Source: an archaeon (GTDB taxonomy: Archaea; Nanobdellota; Nanobdellia; Woesearchaeales; JAGVOV01). From it: DNA of 5,632 nucleotides. The position numbers and the translations under genes were made by a program. Shown here one piece after another: positions 1 through 3,481 of the stretch (its first letter is position 1; each line of letters starts with the position of its first letter). Under the pieces are notes generated by a model. That model searched no databases, was not told the DNA's origin, and saw only the letters and a program-made list of their open reading frames with translations. The stretch spans positions 1 to 5,632 of the forward strand of contig JAGVOV010000190.1 of assembly GCA_020052545.1 (NCBI GenBank), read 5' to 3'.

Positions 1-2
1 CA

Positions 3-377
3 ATTCCTGTATTCGGCCAAAGCTTTGGTGTCGCGCCGACAGATATTATTTTCCAGGAGAATGAGAGTGTGAAGCAGCTCAACATAATAAGCACAGAATC
101 TGGATTAAGCTTCAGGATCAATTCTGATGTCCCTCTAGATTTTATGCCAGAGAAAGGGAAATTGAATGGGATGCAAAGGGTGATAGTCAAGAAACTTGAG
201 ACAGGCTTTGACGGCAGCATCATTGTAGAAGTATTCCAAGAATCAGGCAGCGCGCTTACGCTAAGCTCCAGCATAAAGGTGCATGCCTTAGGCCAAGAAA
301 AGAAGCCTTATTACCTCATCCCGATAGTAGCTGCCATTGTCGTGGCGATATCATTCATCATCAAGCGTTATGTGTAG
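3..377 (+). CDS. C-terminal part of a membrane-anchored protein of unknown function (5' end outside window)
   Basis: The reading frame is open from the left edge to the TAG at 375-377. This gives 124 visible residues with no stop upstream of the GTG at 69, so the GTG need not be the start and the gene most likely begins outside the window. The visible part is a stretch with alternating hydrophobic and polar residues, which suggests beta strands of an Ig-like or similar extracytoplasmic domain. It is followed by one strongly hydrophobic segment near the end (YYLIPIVAAIVVAISFII) and a short basic tail, KRYV. This fits a C-terminal membrane anchor with the bulk outside and a tiny cytoplasmic tail. 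I do not recognise the family. Its last 10 bases overlap the 3' end of the convergent abce1 gene. The sequence gives no direct evidence of function. Confidence 0.75.
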   Translation: MPVFGQSFGVAPTDIIFQENESVKQLNIISTESGLSFRINSDVPLDFMPEKGKLNGMQRVIVKKLETGFDGSIIVEVFQESGSALTLSSSIKVHALGQEKKPYYLIPIVAAIVVAISFIIKRYV

Positions 378-2122
378 TAATATTTCCCTTTTTCTTTCTG
401 GTCTCGGTCAAGCCTGCTCTCTTCCTTATTTATCCTCGGACGTCTGCTTTCCAAATCGCGCCTCAGAGTTATGTCCATTCCATCCAAGAAGAGGTTCATG
501 CCTTCTTCCATTATGAATGGGCCTCTGACATTCCCTTCAATTGCCGGCTTTCCTGTGACGACAATTAAATGATCTGAGATATAATCGATGAAAAGCAAGT
601 CATGGTCAACAACCAAAGCTGTGACATATCTATGCTCAATGACATCTTTTATGACTTTACCCACCATCAATCTTTGTTCCACATCAAGATTTGCTGATGG
701 CTCATCAAGAAGATAGAGGTCTGCATCTTTGGCGAGGCACGCAGCTATCGCAACTCTTTGGAGCTGGCCCCCGGAAAGCTCTGTGAGCTTCTTCTCGAAC
801 AAAAGCTCCAGATCAAGCGGATGCACAATCAGGTTGTGATATTTTTTCTCAGCATCATCTAATACCTCTATGACTGTGATGTCTGAAGCCTCAAGATATT
901 GCGGCTTATAGCTGACACGGATGTTCTCGCTTATCTCGCCTTTGTCAGTCTTTATGACTCCGGCAAGAATCTTTACAAAACTTGTCTTACCTATGCCATT
1001 CTCTCCCAAGATGCCGATGACATGGTTCTTGGAAAGCTTCCCTTCTTTTGCTGAAAGGCTGAAGTTGCCGAGCCTCTTATCAATGTCGGTCCAAGAGACA
1101 AGATGCTGGCTCCCTTTCTTTGTGAATGGCTGCTTCGCCTCGAATTTTATCTCATTCTGCCTGAACCTTATGTTCTCTTCTTTGAGATAGCCGGAAAGGT
1201 AAGTGTTGATCGCCTGTCTCGTGGATTTCGGGAAGCTCACGACACCATAAGCATTCTCTTCGCCGTACATTATATGCAGCTGGTCTGTCATGTAATCAAG
1301 CATTATTAAATCATGCTCCACAACAATTACAGCAGTCTCTGGAGTCGCAAGCTCTTTTATTATCTTAGCTATCTTGACACGCTGCTTTATGTCAAGGAAA
1401 GATGATGGCTCATCAAAGACATAGAAATTTGCTTTCTTCATCATCGTAGCTGCAATCGCTATCCTTTGCAGCTCGCCTCCTGAAACTTGGTCTATCTCAT
1501 GATCAAGAACGTTTTCAAGGTCAAATTTCGCCACAACATCATCAAAGATGCTTTTTTCATCTGACTTCCTTAAAAGATCTATAACCTTCCCTTTAAACAA
1601 GCTAGGTATAGAATCGACATTCTGCGGCTTGTAGCTTATCTTCACTTCACCCTTCTTTATCCTCTCAAAGAAGAGCTGGGCCTGGCTGCCCCTGAAGAAT
1701 TTTATGACATCATCTATCCCGGTCTCAGCGCTAAAATTGCCCATATTCGGCTTCAATATGCCGGCAAGGATCTTGATGGCAGTGCTCTTGCCTATGCCAT
1801 TCACTCCAAGGATGCCGACGACCTTGCCGAATACAGGTATAGGGATGCTGTAGAGCGCAAAGCCGTTCTCGCCGTATCTGTGTATGGGTATCCCCCCTAA
1901 TTCTTCAGGAAGATTGATGATATGTATCGCTCCAAAAGGGCATCTTTTCGGGCAGATCCCGCAGCCGGTGCACAGCTTCTCATTTATGAAGGCTTTCTTG
2001 TCCTCTCCTACAACTATGCAGTCCTTGCCTTCCCTGTTGACAGGGCATAGCCTGATGCAGAGATAATTCCCGCACTTCGTCGGATTGCACTTTTCCTTCT
2101 CTATTACCGCTATCCTGACCAT
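368..2122 (-). CDS. abce1: ABCE1/Rli1, ribosome-recycling ATP-binding cassette ATPase
   Basis: This is a soluble twin-ABC iron-sulfur ATPase that splits 70S ribosomes into subunits after termination, acting with aRF1/Pelota. Numbered from the preferred ATG at 2122 (584 aa), the N-terminal ferredoxin-like domain carries cysteines 12, 17, 22, 26 and 35, then CTGCGICPKRCPF with cysteines 51, 54, 57 and 61. NBD1 has Walker A GVNGIGKST (106-114), signature VSGGE (213-217), Walker B FDEP (D237, E238) and switch His270. NBD2 has Walker A GENGIGKTS (373-381), signature LSGGQ (449-453), Walker B DE (473-474) and His507. The C-terminal hinge (GMNLFLDGMDITLRRD, then RPRINKEESRLDRDQKEKG) is typical of the family. 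An in-frame ATG at 2140 would add MDSVSL. I prefer 2122 because family members begin MVRIAVI and the TATA-like element predicts a transcript starting near that ATG. All catalytic elements are intact and the length is normal. Confidence 0.98.
   Translation of the reverse strand: MVRIAVIEKEKCNPTKCGNYLCIRLCPVNREGKDCIVVGEDKKAFINEKLCTGCGICPKRCPFGAIHIINLPEELGGIPIHRYGENGFALYSIPIPVFGKVVGILGVNGIGKSTAIKILAGILKPNMGNFSAETGIDDVIKFFRGSQAQLFFERIKKGEVKISYKPQNVDSIPSLFKGKVIDLLRKSDEKSIFDDVVAKFDLENVLDHEIDQVSGGELQRIAIAATMMKKANFYVFDEPSSFLDIKQRVKIAKIIKELATPETAVIVVEHDLIMLDYMTDQLHIMYGEENAYGVVSFPKSTRQAINTYLSGYLKEENIRFRQNEIKFEAKQPFTKKGSQHLVSWTDIDKRLGNFSLSAKEGKLSKNHVIGILGENGIGKTSFVKILAGVIKTDKGEISENIRVSYKPQYLEASDITVIEVLDDAEKKYHNLIVHPLDLELLFEKKLTELSGGQLQRVAIAACLAKDADLYLLDEPSANLDVEQRLMVGKVIKDVIEHRYVTALVVDHDLLFIDYISDHLIVVTGKPAIEGNVRGPFIMEEGMNLFLDGMDITLRRDLESRRPRINKEESRLDRDQKEKGKYYYT
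383..399 (+). terminator. Possible T-rich terminator of the left-edge gene, inside the abce1 3' end
   Basis: A pyrimidine/T-rich run follows the TAG of the membrane-protein gene by a few bases. It could end the plus-strand transcript, but the same bases encode the conserved Lys- and Tyr-rich C-terminus of ABCE1 on the other strand, which alone explains the composition. Confidence 0.25.
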
Positions 2123-2144
2123 AAGAGAAACGGAATCCATGTAG

Positions 2145-2160
2145 ATTTATAATATTTATG
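2145..2160 (-). promoter_or_regulatory. TATA-box promoter of abce1
   Basis: On the minus strand the sequence reads CATAAATATTATAAAT, with TTATAAAT at 2152-2145. The element is centred near 2149. The usual archaeal spacing of about 26 bases puts transcription start near 2123, one base from the ATG at 2122. No Shine-Dalgarno motif precedes either candidate ATG, so abce1 is probably leaderless. This also argues against the upstream ATG at 2140, which lies between the TATA element and the predicted start site. Confidence 0.6.
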
Positions 2161-2194
2161 GGATGGCATCGCCTATAGAAACAGCGGAAAAGCT

Positions 2195-2347
2195 TTATAT
2201 CTCGCCTATGTAGCCAGCCATGAAGCTCTGCTCTTTGCTGGAGATCTCATCATCTTCCAGCAGCTCCTGTAGCATGTCATAGCTGTAGACGCCTTCCTCT
2301 TCCATGAAGCCGTCAACCTCTTCAAGCTCGGTCTCGTCGTTTTCCAT
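2195..2347 (-). CDS. Small acidic protein of unknown function (50 aa)
   Basis: Starting at the ATG at 2347, the minus strand encodes 50 residues ending in TAA at 2195-2197. The protein begins MENDETELEEVDGF, has a central MLQELLEDDE helix-like stretch and ends EQSFMAGYIGEI. It is extremely acidic, with about 17 Asp/Glu against a single Lys and no Arg, and has no signal peptide or membrane segment. Support for a real gene: a TATA-like element on the same strand lies about 27 bases upstream of the ATG, the same leaderless geometry as abce1; the stop precedes the abce1 promoter; and GC content is gene-like, unlike the AT-rich DNA upstream. The FMxGY tail reminds me of small conserved archaeal proteins, but I cannot name a family. 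It is encoded on the same strand as abce1, 72 bases upstream of the preferred abce1 ATG. Confidence 0.6.
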   Translation of the reverse strand: MENDETELEEVDGFMEEEGVYSYDMLQELLEDDEISSKEQSFMAGYIGEI

Positions 2348-2369
2348 GCGGCTATGGTAGTTTTGATAT

Positions 2370-2378
2370 GTATATATA
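2370..2378 (-). promoter_or_regulatory. TATA-box promoter of the small acidic ORF
   Basis: The minus strand reads CTATATATACA here, with the TATATATA core centred near 2374. About 26 bases downstream falls at 2348, directly at the ATG at 2347, predicting a leaderless transcript. The element faces away from the Lrp gene, so 2348-2482 is a divergent promoter region. Confidence 0.5.
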
Positions 2379-2393
2379 GTTTTTTTACATTTT

Positions 2394-2476
2394 ACTAAAC
2401 AAAATCATCATAATATTAGAAAAACTTAAATAAATGTTTAATAATCCAATATAATCTTATGATAAACTAAACAAAA
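2394..2476. repeat. Direct 11-bp repeat ACTAAACAAAA in the divergent promoter region
   Basis: ACTAAACAAAA occurs at 2394-2404 and again, in the same orientation, at 2466-2476. The start points are 72 bp apart, about seven helical turns. The copies flank the Lrp promoter elements: one lies upstream of the TATA-like sequences and one just before the Lrp ATG. Lrp/AsnC proteins commonly bind several phased sites around their own promoters, so autoregulatory sites are a reasonable guess. The region is A-rich, so coincidence is possible. Confidence 0.35.
2420..2456 (+). promoter_or_regulatory. Promoter region of the Lrp/AsnC gene (two TATA-like candidates)
   Basis: Two candidates are visible. GAAAAACTTAAATA (2420-2432 and adjacent) has an A-rich BRE-like stretch followed by CTTAAATA at 2425-2432, and predicts a start near 2455 with a leader of about 28 bases. 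ATATAATC at 2449-2456 predicts a start near 2478 and a nearly leaderless transcript. The bases before the ATG at 2483 (ACTAAACAAAAAACAAC) contain no Shine-Dalgarno motif, which favours the second candidate. Confidence 0.45.
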
Positions 2477-2482
2477 AACAAC

Positions 2483-2932
2483 ATGGAAGAGCTCGACAGA
2501 ACAGACAAGGCGGTGCTGAACGCAATACTCGAAGATTCGAGGCTGAGCTACAGGAAAATAGCAAAGACGGCAAAAGTTAGCGTGGCAACCGTGATGCATA
2601 GGATAAAGGCGCTTGAGGAAAAAGGCATAATCAAGAAATATACCGCTGCGCTTGATTATGAGAAGCTTGGCTATGAATTCAATATCATGATCCAGGTGCG
2701 CGTCTCAAAAGGGAAACTTTTCATGGTGGAGAGCAAGATCGCCTCTAACCCAAATGTGCATGCAGTATATGACGTGACAGGCAGCTTTGATGCCATTGTA
2801 GTGGCGAAATTCAGGAACAGGAAAGCGATGGACAGCTTCATAAAGCTCATACAGACATATGATTTCGTGGAAAGGACAGAAACTATGCTGATATTGAATG
2901 AGCTGAAGGAAGCCCCAATCAATATCTCCTGA
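2483..2932 (+). CDS. Lrp/AsnC family transcriptional regulator
   Basis: This 149-residue protein has the normal size and two-domain layout of the feast/famine regulator family. The N-terminal winged helix-turn-helix covers roughly residues 4-60: LDRTDKAVLNAILEDSRLSYRKIA, then the recognition helix region VSVATVMHRIKALEEKGII. The C-terminal RAM (ligand-binding and oligomerisation) domain spans about 66-145 and contains the glycine/aspartate loop VTGSFDAIVVAKF (98-110) that usually lines the effector site. Family members form dimers to octamers and sense amino acids or similar small molecules; the specific effector cannot be read from sequence. It is transcribed divergently from the acidic ORF/abce1 side and shares the AT-rich promoter region. 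The ATG at 2483 gives the canonical MEELDRTD start and has no competing upstream start. Autoregulation is likely by family precedent. Confidence 0.95.
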   Translation: MEELDRTDKAVLNAILEDSRLSYRKIAKTAKVSVATVMHRIKALEEKGIIKKYTAALDYEKLGYEFNIMIQVRVSKGKLFMVESKIASNPNVHAVYDVTGSFDAIVVAKFRNRKAMDSFIKLIQTYDFVERTETMLILNELKEAPINIS

Positions 2933-2946
2933 AAGCCACCATAACC

Positions 2947-2954
2947 TTTAAATA
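2947..2954 (+). promoter_or_regulatory. TATA-like box of the 139-aa unknown gene
   Basis: TTTAAATA lies in the short gap after the Lrp stop codon. Its centre near 2950 predicts transcription start around 2976 and a leader of about 22 bases containing the Shine-Dalgarno motif. The gene therefore probably has its own promoter even though it follows the Lrp gene on the same strand. Confidence 0.5.
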
Positions 2955-2987
2955 GGGAGCTGAAATCTTATTTCTTAACAATATAGC

Positions 2988-2995
2988 AAGGTGAT
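2988..2995 (+). promoter_or_regulatory. Shine-Dalgarno AAGGTGAT that decides the start at 2999
   Basis: GGTGAT is a perfect complement to the archaeal 16S rRNA 3' end. It ends three bases before the ATG at 2999. An in-frame TTG at 2996, immediately before this ATG, would overextend the protein by one residue; the motif spacing and codon preference favour the ATG. Confidence 0.75.
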
Positions 2996-2998
2996 TTG

Positions 2999-3418
2999 AT
3001 GGGAATAGTTGGATTTAACTTTACAAAAGTAAGCGTAGAAAAGATGTCAACTCCCCAAGGTGGGATAAACATAAGGAACAACGTCAAGATGAACGACATA
3101 GGCAAGGCGGACCTTAACCTCGGAAAGGCAAAGCAGTCAGGCTTGCGATTCACGTTCAATTACACTAGCGACTATGAGCCCAGCTTCGGGAAGCTCAGCA
3201 TAGATGGAGAAGTGCTGGTTTTGGAAGAAGAGAAGAAGGCGAATGAAGTGCTGAAGGCATGGAAGGCCAAGGAAGAAGTCGATACAGAGATAATGAACAA
3301 TGTCATGAACGGCATCCTTGAGAAGTGCACAGTATTGGCCTTGATTGTCACAAGGGAAGTCGGCCTGCCGCCCTCGATACCTCTGCCAAAAGTAGGCCAA
3401 GTGGGCCAGCAGAAGTAG
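2999..3418 (+). CDS. Conserved-looking cytoplasmic protein of unknown function (139 aa)
   Basis: The protein has no signal peptide and no membrane segment. Residues 1 to about 70 look beta-rich: MGIVGFNFTKVSVEK, a glycine/asparagine-rich turn, then LRFTFNYTSDYEPSFGKLSIDGEVLVL. Residues about 75-120 look helical (EEEKKANEVLKAWKAKEEVD, then NNVMNGILEKCTVLALIVTREVG). The tail is proline-rich, LPPSIPLPKVGQ. This beta-sheet, helices, hydrophobic-proline-tail order recalls the SecB-like chaperone fold, and the pattern resembles uncharacterised archaeal proteins I have seen. I cannot assign a family from sequence alone, so SecB-likeness is a weak inference. It sits between the Lrp gene and cdc48, has its own TATA-like box and Shine-Dalgarno motif, and is followed by a T-rich terminator. 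The single cysteine is in LEKCTV. Confidence 0.88.
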   Translation: MGIVGFNFTKVSVEKMSTPQGGINIRNNVKMNDIGKADLNLGKAKQSGLRFTFNYTSDYEPSFGKLSIDGEVLVLEEEKKANEVLKAWKAKEEVDTEIMNNVMNGILEKCTVLALIVTREVGLPPSIPLPKVGQVGQQK

Positions 3419-3419
3419 C

Positions 3420-3430
3420 TTTCTTTTTTT
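3420..3430 (+). terminator. T-rich terminator after the 139-aa gene
   Basis: A T-tract, broken by one C, begins two bases after the TAG at 3416-3418 and has no convincing hairpin before it. Archaeal RNA polymerase terminates at such intrinsic oligo-T stretches. A second T6 run at 3460-3465 lies just before the predicted cdc48 transcription start and could act as a backup. Confidence 0.5.
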
Positions 3431-3440
3431 CCATAAGCCT

Positions 3441-3449
3441 TTTATATTA
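3441..3449 (+). promoter_or_regulatory. TATA-box promoter of cdc48
   Basis: TTTATATTA is centred near 3445, predicting transcription start around 3471 and a leader of about 11 bases that contains the Shine-Dalgarno motif at 3472-3477. It follows the T-rich terminator of the preceding gene, so cdc48 is probably transcribed separately. Confidence 0.55.
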
Positions 3450-3471
3450 GTTTTGGGTGTTTTTTCTGTGT

Positions 3472-3477
3472 AGGTGG
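3472..3477 (+). promoter_or_regulatory. Shine-Dalgarno AGGTGG of cdc48
   Basis: AGGTGG lies four bases upstream of the ATG at 3482 and fixes the start that gives the canonical N-domain beginning [13 protein letters not shown]. Confidence 0.65.
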
Positions 3478-3481
3478 AAAT

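Noticed and set aside
69..377. Complete 102-residue gene starting at the GTG at 69
   Set aside because: The frame is open upstream to the window edge with protein-like sequence (IPVFGQSFGVAPTDIIFQE), and the GTG lacks a promoter. It is more likely an internal valine of a longer gene.
921..1309. Overlapping plus-strand open frames opposite abce1
   Set aside because: They are shadows of the NBD regions of abce1, with no promoter, no Shine-Dalgarno motif and no recognisable domain.
2141..2482. tRNA, snoRNA or other structured RNA in the abce1-Lrp interval
   Set aside because: I found no cloverleaf, C/D-box pair or stable hairpin by eye. The interval is accounted for by the acidic ORF and AT-rich promoter DNA.
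2671..2922. Minus-strand open frame opposite the Lrp gene
   Set aside because: It is antisense to a well-conserved RAM domain, with no start signals.
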